64,000 bases of DNA, from contig CAMDLH010000006.1 in NCBI GenBank assembly GCA_945901405.1, positions 1-64,000 on the forward strand, in the 5' to 3' direction. The notes beneath the pieces were generated by a model, which had not been told where the DNA came from, did no database searches, and saw only the letters and a list, made by a program, of their open reading frames with translations. The translations under genes and the position numbers were made by a program. The stretch comes from Bordetella parapertussis. Lineage in GTDB: Bacteria; Pseudomonadota; Gammaproteobacteria; Burkholderiales; SG8-41. Shown one piece after another: positions 15,984 through 23,519 of the stretch; positions within the stretch are counted from its first letter, which is position 1, and each line of letters starts with the position of its first letter.

Positions 15984-17203
15984 GCGCCGACCACCACGCC
16001 GCTGGACATTAGTGCAGCGGCTTCGGACGAAGAATACCCAAGCGACAATAGTATCTCGCGCGAGTGCTGACCCAAAGCGGGCGCGGGCGCATGCGTACCC
16101 CGAGCCAACCCCGCGCGAGCGAGCGGATTAACCAGATGCGGAATGCGGCCCTCGGCGGGATGCTCGATGTGATTGATCGCGCCGCGGGCCTTTACGTGCG
16201 TGAGGTCCATCGCCTCTTGCGGATCGCACACGGGGCAAATCGCGATGCCGGTTTCCTCGACCTGGCGCATGATTTCGGCGCTGGTGTGCTGCGCGCAATA
16301 TTCGGTAAGGCCCTTGTGATAAGTCGCGTGCATGCCGACGTGCGCGCTCAGTCGATGCGCGGGGGTTTCGTCCTTGGAGATCAGATCGGGACGATTGATC
16401 TTGTTGCAGAACTCAACCCACGAGCGTGTCTCCAACAGCGACACCGCGATGGGCTTGCCGTCCTTGGAGAGATACGTTGCGTAGCGCGGGTTGCCGCCGA
16501 AGGATTCCAGGCGCGGCTCGCCGCTGTGACCCGCGTCGCGCGCGAAGGCCGATGAGAGCGGAATCAAACACATGTTGTAGAGCGCCTCGAACATCGCCAG
16601 ATCGATCTCGCAACCGACACCGGTCTTCGCGCGTTGCGCGAGTGCCGCCTGCACGCCGATCACGCAATACAGCGACCCGGCGAAATCAGCCGACTGAAAA
16701 CCCGGCACCGGCGGCGGATTTTGTTCTTCAAGCGCGCAGCCCATGAGTCCGGTTAAACCTTGAATCACCAGATCGTGCCCGGCGATGTGCGACAGCGGCC
16801 CCGTCTGGCCAAAGCCCGAGATCGCGCAATGAATCACGCGCGGGTTGTACGCGCTAACGGTGGCGTGATCGATGGCAAGTTTTTTTGCCACACCGGGTCG
16901 AAACGATTCGATCACCACATCGGCGTCTTTCAACAACCGCCGCGCCACTTCTCGCCCGGCGTCGTTTTTCATGTCGAGCGCGATGCTGCGTTTGTGTGCG
17001 TTCGTCGCATGAAAATAAACGCTCTCGTGTTTGTAACGCGGCTGCGCGTGGCGGCTGCCATCACCGATGCCAGGCTGCTCCACCTTGATCACGTCAGCAC
17101 CCATCTCGCCCATCATCTGCGTGGCAAACGGGCCGGGCAACAAGCGGCTGAAATCGACAATACGCACGCCGGCGAGCGGCAGAGGTTTCGTTGCACTAAC
17201 CAT
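15980..17203 (-). CDS. CaiB/BaiF family III CoA transferase
   Basis: The 407-aa product has the family start LAGVRIVDFSRLLPGPFATQMMGEMGADVIKVEQP and the RSIALDMKN motif. The catalytic Asp is in GCEIDLAMFEALYN, and the FGQTGPLSHIAGHDLVIQGLTGLMG loop is also present. Such enzymes move CoA between carboxylic acids without ATP; the substrate cannot be read from sequence. It heads an operon with the fused CoA transferase (ATGA overlap) and lies downstream of an acyl-CoA dehydrogenase in the same direction, consistent with a degradative pathway. Confidence 0.85.
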   Translation of the reverse strand: MVSATKPLPLAGVRIVDFSRLLPGPFATQMMGEMGADVIKVEQPGIGDGSRHAQPRYKHESVYFHATNAHKRSIALDMKNDAGREVARRLLKDADVVIESFRPGVAKKLAIDHATVSAYNPRVIHCAISGFGQTGPLSHIAGHDLVIQGLTGLMGCALEEQNPPPVPGFQSADFAGSLYCVIGVQAALAQRAKTGVGCEIDLAMFEALYNMCLIPLSSAFARDAGHSGEPRLESFGGNPRYATYLSKDGKPIAVSLLETRSWVEFCNKINRPDLISKDETPAHRLSAHVGMHATYHKGLTEYCAQHTSAEIMRQVEETGIAICPVCDPQEAMDLTHVKARGAINHIEHPAEGRIPHLVNPLARAGLARGTHAPAPALGQHSREILLSLGYSSSEAAALMSSGVVVGA

Positions 17204-17213
17204 GATTATCCTT

Positions 17214-17229
17214 TAAAAACAAATACTTA
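17214..17229 (-). repeat. copy of the TAAGTATTTGTTTTTA motif
   Basis: The exact 16-mer on the minus strand lies just upstream of the CaiB start codon at 17203. It is one of five exact or two-base-variant copies in the window. See findings. Confidence 0.6.
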
Positions 17230-17238
17230 TATAACATT

Positions 17239-17295
17239 AACCGCAGAGGCGCAAAGGAAAACAAATCAACTGGTTTTCTCTGCGCCTCTGCGGTT
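17239..17295. repeat. inverted repeat with CCGCAGAGGCGC arms
   Basis: The arms AACCGCAGAGGCGC and GCGCCTCTGCGGTT (17239-17252, 17282-17295) are perfect complements around a 29-nt AT-rich loop. It lies between the acyl-CoA dehydrogenase and CaiB genes. It may act as a transcript hairpin; CGCAGAGGCGC palindromes of this kind are familiar as dispersed elements in betaproteobacteria. Confidence 0.65.
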
Positions 17296-17316
17296 CAATC
17301 ATTCATGCGCGTAACT

Positions 17317-18474
17317 TCACTTACTCGGAGCAACACCACGAAACGCCTCCATCCCCGTGATATCGCGTCCATGTATCAGCGCGAGAATTTCATTCGTGCC
17401 ATCGGGAATCGGAATCATGCGGATGTCGCGGTACAGCGCTTCGATTTTCGCTTCGGTTGAAAGCCCCATCGCGCCGAAGATGTTCATCGCCTCCCACACC
17501 GCCGCGCGGCAGGCGTTCTGTGCATAGCGTTTCGCCATCGCCGCGTCACCTTCGCTCGCCTGGCCGGCATCGGCGCGCGACAACGCGTAGTAGCTTAGCA
17601 AGCGGCTGGTGACGATGGCGGTGTGCATGTCGGAAAGATTCTTTTGCACCAGTTGGTGCGCGGCGATGGGCTTGCCGAATTGTTTGCGCGTCTTCGCGTA
17701 TTCGAGCGCCATGTCGTAGGCGCGCTGCGCGAGATGCGCCGAGAGCAATCCAAACAACGGGCGATTCACCGCCCACGACGATTTCAGAATCTCGGTGCCG
17801 CCCGCCGGTGCGATGATCAGGTTCTCGGCCGGCAGCCGGCAGTTGTCGAATACGGCTTCGCCCAGCATGCCCTGGCGCAGGCCGATGGTGTCAATGTTGC
17901 GCGCGTCGAACGGCGAGGCCGCGCGGTCGATGATGACTTTCACCACCTTGTTGTTCTCATCGAGGCAGGTCACCAGCATCAGATCGCATTCGGCGACGTT
18001 GCTGATCCACATCTTGCGGCCGTTCAACACAAGCCGGTCGCCGTCGCGTTTGACCCGCGTCTTGATGCCGCGCGGGTCGGAGCCAGTGTCCGGCTCGGTG
18101 GAGCCGGTGCAGAACATTTTTTTCCCGGCGATGAGATCAGGCAGAAAGCGGCTCTTTTGCGCGTCATTCGATTCGGCGAAAAAGCGCGCGGTCGAAGCCT
18201 CGTGCGCGATCAGCACCAGCGCCACGCTCGGCGGAATCTGCTCGATCATGATGCCGTAGTCGAGCAACTTCATGCCCGGGCCGCCGCCGGATTCGGGCAG
18301 GCGCGCGGCTGTGAGTCCCATCTCGGCGAACTTGCCGAGGATGTGCATGAATTCGCTCTTCGGCAACGCGCGGTTCGCATCGTTCTTTTCAAGACGCGGC
18401 GTGATCTCGCGCTCGACCATGCGGCGCGCGGACGATTGCATCAATTCCTGTTCGGCTGTCAGCGTGAAATCCAC
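17317..18474 (-). CDS. acyl-CoA dehydrogenase
   Basis: The 385-aa protein has the full acyl-CoA dehydrogenase layout: an N-terminal helical domain (MDFTLTAEQELMQSSARRMVEREI), the FAD/substrate loop CTGSTEPDTGSDPRGIKTRV, WISNVAECDLML, and the C-terminal helical region (EYAKTRKQFGKPIAAHQLVQKNLSDM, YRDIRMIPIPDGTNEI). It oxidises acyl-CoA to enoyl-CoA with FAD, passing electrons to ETF. The position of the catalytic Glu in the IYEGT motif reads IPDGT, so Asp stands there. It lies upstream of the CoA transferases and likely acts on their CoA thioester; the substrate is unknown. Confidence 0.85.
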   Translation of the reverse strand: MDFTLTAEQELMQSSARRMVEREITPRLEKNDANRALPKSEFMHILGKFAEMGLTAARLPESGGGPGMKLLDYGIMIEQIPPSVALVLIAHEASTARFFAESNDAQKSRFLPDLIAGKKMFCTGSTEPDTGSDPRGIKTRVKRDGDRLVLNGRKMWISNVAECDLMLVTCLDENNKVVKVIIDRAASPFDARNIDTIGLRQGMLGEAVFDNCRLPAENLIIAPAGGTEILKSSWAVNRPLFGLLSAHLAQRAYDMALEYAKTRKQFGKPIAAHQLVQKNLSDMHTAIVTSRLLSYYALSRADAGQASEGDAAMAKRYAQNACRAAVWEAMNIFGAMGLSTEAKIEALYRDIRMIPIPDGTNEILALIHGRDITGMEAFRGVAPSK

Positions 18475-18492
18475 ATCGTTCTCCCCGTCAAA

Positions 18493-19551
18493 TCACCGGC
18501 GGTGATCAGCGCCCACGGCATCGGCCGCGGATTTAAATCCATCGCCACGCAGCAGCGCGGCAAGTTCTGTTTTGATGCTGCCCACGAGTTCCGGTCCATG
18601 AAACACCAGCGCCGAATACAACTGCACGAGGCAAGCGCCCGCGCGTATCTTCGCATACGCATCGGCGCCGCTGGCAACACCACCGCAGCCGATGATGGGA
18701 ATTTTACCGCCGGTAAGACGATACATATCCGCGAGACATTTCGTCGCCAGCGTCATCAGCGGCGGGCCGGACAAGCCGCCGGTTTCATTCGCATGCATGC
18801 TGCGCAGCCCCGGCGGGCGCGTAACAGTGGTGTTGCCGACGATGAGGCCATCGATTTTGGTGGCGAGCGCCACTTCGGCGATGTCGCTGATTTGCTGCTC
18901 GTCCAGATCGGGGCCGACCTTCGCCAGCAGTGGCGGCGGATGCGACGGCGCCGACTTGGCACGCGCTTCAAGCACGCGGTTGATCAGCACTTCGATTTCC
19001 GCGCGCGCCTGCAAGTTGCGCAGACCCGGCGTGTTGGGCGAGGACACATTGCACACCAGGTAATCCGCATGCGCGCACACGCGCTCGATGCCCTTCACGT
19101 AGTCGGCGGCGGCGTCCGTGGCATCGCGATTCTTGCCGACGTTGGCGCCAACGATGCCCACGCGTTTGCGTGATTGCAGCTTAGTGGCAAAGTGTTCAAG
19201 ACCCTTGCTGTTAAAACCAAAGCGGTTGATCACCGCCACGTCCTCATCAAGGCGAAACAAGCGCGGTTTTGGATTACCCGGTTGCGGCAGCGGCGTCACC
19301 GTGCCCGCCTCGACGAAACCAAAACCAAACGCGAGCATCGCGTCCATCACTTCGGCGTCCTTGTCGAAGCCAGCGGCGAGGCCTATGGGATTTTTGAAAT
19401 CACGATTCCATACGCGCGTGGCGAGTAATGCATCGTCAATTTCGCGTGCGCTGCCGGCGAGGCCGTGCTTCAACGCCCAGATCGCGATGCCGTGCGCGGC
19501 TTCCGGTGTAAACAAATGCAGCAGTGGGCGTAGGGTTTGGTAGCTCGGCAT
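18493..19551 (-). CDS. pyrD: dihydroorotate dehydrogenase (quinone), class 2
   Basis: The 352-aa product begins MPSYQTLRPLLHLFTPEAAHGIAIWALKHGLAG, the membrane-associating helices of class 2 enzymes. It continues with NPIGLAAGFDKDAEVMDAMLAFGFGFVEAGTVTP, NRFGFNSKGLEHF, the catalytic-Ser segment NVSSPNTPGLRNLQ, VKV-like AKVGPDLDEQQ and IIGCGGVASGADAYAKIRAGACLVQLYSA. It oxidises dihydroorotate with FMN, feeding quinone, in pyrimidine synthesis. The ATG at 19551 fits the family N-terminus better than the longer ORF. pyrE lies upstream in the same direction. Confidence 0.93.
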   Translation of the reverse strand: MPSYQTLRPLLHLFTPEAAHGIAIWALKHGLAGSAREIDDALLATRVWNRDFKNPIGLAAGFDKDAEVMDAMLAFGFGFVEAGTVTPLPQPGNPKPRLFRLDEDVAVINRFGFNSKGLEHFATKLQSRKRVGIVGANVGKNRDATDAAADYVKGIERVCAHADYLVCNVSSPNTPGLRNLQARAEIEVLINRVLEARAKSAPSHPPPLLAKVGPDLDEQQISDIAEVALATKIDGLIVGNTTVTRPPGLRSMHANETGGLSGPPLMTLATKCLADMYRLTGGKIPIIGCGGVASGADAYAKIRAGACLVQLYSALVFHGPELVGSIKTELAALLRGDGFKSAADAVGADHRR

Positions 19552-19591
19552 GGTGAGCTGGGTTTGGATTGGTTGATTCTTTTGAACCCAT

Positions 19592-19666
19592 CCCCATCCC
19601 AACCTTCCCCCTGAAGGGGAGGGGACTAAGTGCCCCTTCCCCTTCAGGGGGAAGGTTGGGATGGGG
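19592..19666. repeat. long inverted repeat (CCCCATCCCAACCTTCCCCCTGAAGG type)
   Basis: Two arms of about 33 nt (CCCCATCCCAACCTTCCCCC.... and its complement) flank a loop of about 8 nt between pyrE and pyrD. The arms are complementary except for one extra T. The sequence resembles dispersed palindromic elements common in proteobacterial intergenic DNA. In the transcript it would form a strong hairpin upstream of pyrD. Confidence 0.75.
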
Positions 19667-19695
19667 GTGGTTTACCGCAACAAACAGACAGAACG

Positions 19696-19711
19696 TAAGT
19701 ATTTGTTTTTA
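19696..19711 (+). repeat. copy of the TAAGTATTTGTTTTTA motif
   Basis: The exact 16-mer lies 10 nt beyond the pyrE stop codon. Confidence 0.6.
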
Positions 19712-19720
19712 TTAACTATT

Positions 19721-20422
19721 TTATCCACCAGCAGCGCCCGCCGTACCGCCGTGCGCCTTCGACCAGCCGCGCGGGTCGTTGATGAATTTCTCCACCTCGG
19801 CGAGCATTTTGGTATCGAACGTGTTCGCCGCCTTGGCCACCGCCAGCACATCCTGCCACGTCGCCAACGCGTGCATCTTCACGCCCATGTCATTCAGCAG
19901 CTTCGCGCCTTCGGGGAAAATGTTGTAGTAAAAATTCACGAACACGTGATCGCACTTCATGCCCGCCGCGCGCAACGCATTGCAGAAATTCACCTTGCTG
20001 CCGCCGTCGGTGGCGAGGTCTTCCACCAGCAGCACGCGCCAGCCTTCGCGCACGTCGCCCTCGATCTGCGCGTTGCGGCCAAAGCCCTTGGCCTTCTTAC
20101 GCACATATTGCATCGGCAGCATCATGCGGTCGGCGAACCACGCCGCGTACGGTATGCCCGCGGTCTCGCCGCCGGCAACCACATCGAATTGCTCGAAGCC
20201 AACATTGCGATGTATCGTCGCCACGCCAAAGTCGGTCAACGTCTGCCGCACGCGCGGAAACGAAATCAGCCGCCGGCAATCGGTGTAGACCGGACTCGCC
20301 AGCCCGGAGGTATAGATGAAGGGTTTATCCTGCATGAAGCGCACGGCATCGACTTCGATCAGCATCTTCGCCGTCAGCTCGGCCATCACCTTTGCGCCGG
20401 GAAATCCAATACCATGTGCCAT
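19721..20422 (-). CDS. pyrE: orotate phosphoribosyltransferase
   Basis: The 233-aa protein carries a PRTase core: [25 protein letters not shown] at the N-terminus, the substrate strand [19 protein letters not shown], and the PRPP motif [14 protein letters not shown]. The last is a variant of the usual VEDVxTTGxS, with Asp-Gly in place of the second Thr-Gly. It converts orotate and PRPP to OMP. The start at 20422 has an AAGGA sequence upstream. Transcribed ahead of pyrD, it gives two adjacent pyrimidine steps. The C-terminal tail GGTAGAAGG is unusual low-complexity sequence. Confidence 0.85.
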   Translation of the reverse strand: MAHGIGFPGAKVMAELTAKMLIEVDAVRFMQDKPFIYTSGLASPVYTDCRRLISFPRVRQTLTDFGVATIHRNVGFEQFDVVAGGETAGIPYAAWFADRMMLPMQYVRKKAKGFGRNAQIEGDVREGWRVLLVEDLATDGGSKVNFCNALRAAGMKCDHVFVNFYYNIFPEGAKLLNDMGVKMHALATWQDVLAVAKAANTFDTKMLAEVEKFINDPRGWSKAHGGTAGAAGG

Positions 20423-20517
20423 GTCGCGATCCTTGTTCGTGCGCGTGGAGAATGCGCCGTATTTTAGCCGAGTTTACCAGCGCACAATCCGCTTTTGCCA
20501 TGGAGGAAACCGAGAAA

Positions 20518-21507
20518 ATGAAAGCCGCCTTCTATACACACCAGGGTAAACCCAGCGAGGTGATCCAGTTCGGCGAACAACCCATGCCGCACACGGGCGC
20601 GGGCGAGGTGCGCGTGCGTCTGCATGCGTCGGGCGTGAACCCCGCCGACACCAACCGCACCGTCGGGCGCAGCTACGCGATGGAAGGCCCGCTCATCATC
20701 CCCAACAGCGACGGCGCGGGCGTTATCGATGAAACCGGCGCGGGCGTGGATGCTGCGTGGCTCAACAAACGCGTGTGGCTCTACAACGGCCAGCGCGGCG
20801 GGCGGCTGTTGGGCACCGCCGCCGAATACATCGCGCTCAATGCCGACCTGGTGTCGCCGCTGCCCGACAACACCACGTTCGCCGAGAGTGCGTGCCTCGG
20901 CATACCGTGCATGACCGCGCATCGTTGTGTCACGCTGGGCGGTGATCTTCAAGGCAAAACCGTGCTCGTCACCGGCGGCGCGGGCGCGGTCGGGCACTAC
21001 GCGATTCAATGGGCAAAGCGTTTCGGCGCGCGCGTGATCGCCACCGTCAGTTCGCCGGAGAAAGCCGCGCACGCAATGGCGGCCGGCGCTGAACTGTGCA
21101 TCAATTACAAAAACGAAGACGTTGTTGCAAGCGTGCGCGCACACGTCGGCAAGGCCTGCGTGCATCATGTAGTCGATGTCGATTTCGGCGGCAACCTCGC
21201 GGTGACGCTGCCGCTGCTCGCGGCGAACGGCTCCATCGCCTACTACGCCACGCGCGGCAATGTCTCGCCGGTAATCCTCGCGCCAGAACTCATGCGCAAG
21301 AATCTTTCGATCCACGCCGTGCTGCTCAACGGCGCGCCGCACGCCGCACGCAAGCGCGCGCAGAACGACATCACGCAATGGCTCAATGAGGGTGGTATGC
21401 AACATACGGTGTCGGCGGTGTTTCCACTCGCGCGCACCGCGGATGCTCACAACGCCGTCGAATATGTGCCGAAGAACGGCACGGTGGTTGTTGATTGCAC
21501 GGCGTAA
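20518..21507 (+). CDS. zinc-independent MDR oxidoreductase / NADPH:quinone reductase-like
   Basis: The 329-aa product (MKAAFYTHQGKPSEVIQFGEQPMPHTGAGEVRVRLHASGVNPADTNRT) is a medium-chain dehydrogenase/reductase of the quinone-reductase branch. It has the GroES-like N-domain and the Rossmann motif VLVTGGAGAVGHYAIQWAKRFGARVIATVSSPEK at about 145-178. The Zn ligands of classical alcohol dehydrogenases are absent. It probably reduces quinones or enones with NADPH. The ATG at 20518 is chosen because the family starts at MKAA; a GGAGG element lies upstream. Confidence 0.85.
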   Translation: MKAAFYTHQGKPSEVIQFGEQPMPHTGAGEVRVRLHASGVNPADTNRTVGRSYAMEGPLIIPNSDGAGVIDETGAGVDAAWLNKRVWLYNGQRGGRLLGTAAEYIALNADLVSPLPDNTTFAESACLGIPCMTAHRCVTLGGDLQGKTVLVTGGAGAVGHYAIQWAKRFGARVIATVSSPEKAAHAMAAGAELCINYKNEDVVASVRAHVGKACVHHVVDVDFGGNLAVTLPLLAANGSIAYYATRGNVSPVILAPELMRKNLSIHAVLLNGAPHAARKRAQNDITQWLNEGGMQHTVSAVFPLARTADAHNAVEYVPKNGTVVVDCTA

Positions 21508-22476
21508 TTATTTCGCCCGCAAGCCCGCCTGCACCGCCACCATTCTGAACACCTCGATGTCGCCGTGCACTGACTTGGTATAAGTCTCCGGCGTGCTGGT
21601 GTAGATGTTGAAGTCTACGCCCGTCAAGCGTTCGCGCACGTCGGGCATTTCAAGTATGCGCGTCACTTCCCTGTTGATCTGATGCACGATGGCGCGCGGC
21701 GTTTGCGCGTGCGCCAGCACGCCTTGCGAACCGTCGCGTCCCCAGCCCGGCAGCACCTCGGAGGCGGTGGGCACCTCGGACAGCAGCGGCGCGCGTTTTA
21801 ACGTCGTGACCGCGAGCGGCTGCAACTGGCCGTTCTTGATGAAGGTGATCGTCGGCCCCAGGCCGCCAACGCCGTAGTGTATGCGGCCCGCGACGATTTC
21901 GAGCAAAAATTCCGGCTGGCCCTTGAAGCCAACATGCGCGGCCTTGATGCCCGCTGCCAGGCGAAAACGCTCGGCGTTCATGAACGTCGCGCTGCCGCCG
22001 CCGGACGAACCGTAAAGCAATTTGCCCGGATTTGCATGCCCGTAGGCGATGAGTTCCTTCACCGATTTGACGCCGAGCGCGGGGGAGACCACCAGCACCG
22101 TGGTGCTGTAGCCAATTTGCGCCACGCCGATGAAATCCTTCACCGGATCGTAGGGCAGGTTCACATGCACCGCCGCGCCCACGGCGAAGCCGGGGCCGCC
22201 GAGCAAAAATGTGTAGCCGTCGGGAGCGGCCTTGGCGACGATGGATGCGCCGATCATGCCGCCTGCTCCCGAGCGATTCTCGACCACCACCGGCTGACCG
22301 AGGTTTTCACCGAGCTTGGGTGCCACCAGGCGCGCCAATGTATCCTGCGTGCCGCCAGCGCTGGAGGGCACGACGATGCGAATGGGTTTGATTGGATACT
22401 TCGGTTGCGCACAAACAGGGCCGCACACAAGCGCAAGCAGGATCGCGATCACGGCATTAGGCATATTCGCCATCAT
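21508..22476 (-). CDS. Bug-family periplasmic binding protein (TctC-like)
   Basis: The 322-aa exported protein has a signal peptide (MMANMPNAVIAILLALVCGPVCAQ), then YPIKPIRIVVPSSAGGTQDTLARLVAPKLGENLGQPVVVENRSGAGG and the PDGYT motif of Bug receptors. These bind carboxylates and similar anions in the periplasm. The gene follows another Bug gene, its ATG a few nt after that stop, so the two are co-translated. No TctA/TctB membrane components are nearby. The sequence is close to its neighbour (SPALGVKSVKELIAYGHANPGKLLYGSSG), suggesting tandem duplication. Confidence 0.85.
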   Translation of the reverse strand: MMANMPNAVIAILLALVCGPVCAQPKYPIKPIRIVVPSSAGGTQDTLARLVAPKLGENLGQPVVVENRSGAGGMIGASIVAKAAPDGYTFLLGGPGFAVGAAVHVNLPYDPVKDFIGVAQIGYSTTVLVVSPALGVKSVKELIAYGHANPGKLLYGSSGGGSATFMNAERFRLAAGIKAAHVGFKGQPEFLLEIVAGRIHYGVGGLGPTITFIKNGQLQPLAVTTLKRAPLLSEVPTASEVLPGWGRDGSQGVLAHAQTPRAIVHQINREVTRILEMPDVRERLTGVDFNIYTSTPETYTKSVHGDIEVFRMVAVQAGLRAK

Positions 22477-22477
22477 G

Positions 22478-23440
22478 TTACTTCGGACGCAACCCAGCAT
22501 CGACCACGACCTTGTTGAACACGGCGATATCGCTGCGCAGCATGCGGTCGGTTTCCTCGGGCGTGGTGGGTGCGATCAAAAACGCGACATTCAGCAAGCG
22601 CTCCTTGACATCCGGCAGCGCCAGCGCGCGCGCCACTTCGCGGCTCAGTTGTTGCAGGATCGCGCGCGGCGTGCCTGCGGGCGCCAGCCACATCTGCGAG
22701 CCGTCGCGGCTCGCGTTCGGCAGCACTTCGGTCATCGCGGGCACATCAGGAAACAGCGGCGTACGGTTGGGCACCATCGCCAGCGGCAGCAGCCTGCCGT
22801 CCTTGATCAATGGCATCGCGGGGCCGAGGCCGGCCATGCCGAACTGCACGCGGCCCGCGACGATTTCAATGATGAATTCCGGTTGCCCCTTGAACGCCAC
22901 ATGCACGGCCTTGATGCCGGCGGCGAAGCGGAAGCGCTCCGCGTTCATGTGCGTGGCGCTGCCCGAACCGGCCGAGCCGAAAAATACCTTGCCGGGCTGC
23001 GCATAACTTAACGCGATGAGATCCTTGACGGACTTGACGCCGAGCGCTGGCGACACGATGAGCGCGGTGGTGCTAAAACCGATGCTGACGACGCCGGCAA
23101 AATCCTTGAGCGTGTTGTAGGGCAGGCTCGGTTGCAGGGCCGCGGTAATTGCAATCGCGCCCGAGGTCGCGAGCAGGGTGTAGCCATCCGGCGCGGCCTT
23201 GGCGACGATGTTGGCGGCGAGGGTGCCGCCCGCGCCCGGACGATTCTCGATCACCACGGGTTGCCCCAGCGCCTCGGACACGCGCGGCCCGAGCAGGCGC
23301 GCCAGCGTGTCAGGCGTGCCGCCGGCGGTGAAGGCCACCACCAGGCGTATGGGTTTCGCCGGGAATTTCTGTTGCGCGTTCGCGAACGCCGGAATCGCGG
23401 CGATCACGATTGCAGCAACGACCAGGGGATTGATGTGCAT
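22478..23440 (-). CDS. Bug-family periplasmic binding protein (TctC-like)
   Basis: The 320-aa receptor has a signal peptide (MHINPLVVAAIVIAAIPAFANAQ). It also has the Bug motifs KPIRLVVAFTAGGTPDTLARLLGPRVSEALGQPVVIENRPGAGG and KAAPDGYTLLA. The ATG at 23440 has AGGAGG just upstream and gives a clean signal peptide, unlike the ORF-track start six codons earlier. It precedes the second Bug gene. Shared signature stretches (SPALGVKSVKDLIAL, GFSTTALIVSPALG) mark the two as recent paralogues. Confidence 0.85.
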   Translation of the reverse strand: MHINPLVVAAIVIAAIPAFANAQQKFPAKPIRLVVAFTAGGTPDTLARLLGPRVSEALGQPVVIENRPGAGGTLAANIVAKAAPDGYTLLATSGAIAITAALQPSLPYNTLKDFAGVVSIGFSTTALIVSPALGVKSVKDLIALSYAQPGKVFFGSAGSGSATHMNAERFRFAAGIKAVHVAFKGQPEFIIEIVAGRVQFGMAGLGPAMPLIKDGRLLPLAMVPNRTPLFPDVPAMTEVLPNASRDGSQMWLAPAGTPRAILQQLSREVARALALPDVKERLLNVAFLIAPTTPEETDRMLRSDIAVFNKVVVDAGLRPK

Positions 23441-23519
23441 GGAGCCTCCTGCGCGCATTATGCCGAATACCGGCGCGCGGCGGATTACAATTCGTTTTCA
23501 TCACTGGGAGATTAAAAAC

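Noticed and set aside
17623-19173. 516-aa plus-strand ORF
   Set aside because: It is antisense to the acyl-CoA dehydrogenase and pyrD and has the His/Arg-rich composition typical of GC-rich shadow frames.
20464-21450. 328-aa minus-strand ORF
   Set aside because: It is antisense to the MDR oxidoreductase; the His/Arg-rich composition indicates a shadow frame.
23199-23519. N-terminal extension of the alpha/beta hydrolase ORF
   Set aside because: It lies in antisense of the Bug gene; the ATG at 23520 has a ribosome site and fits the family start.
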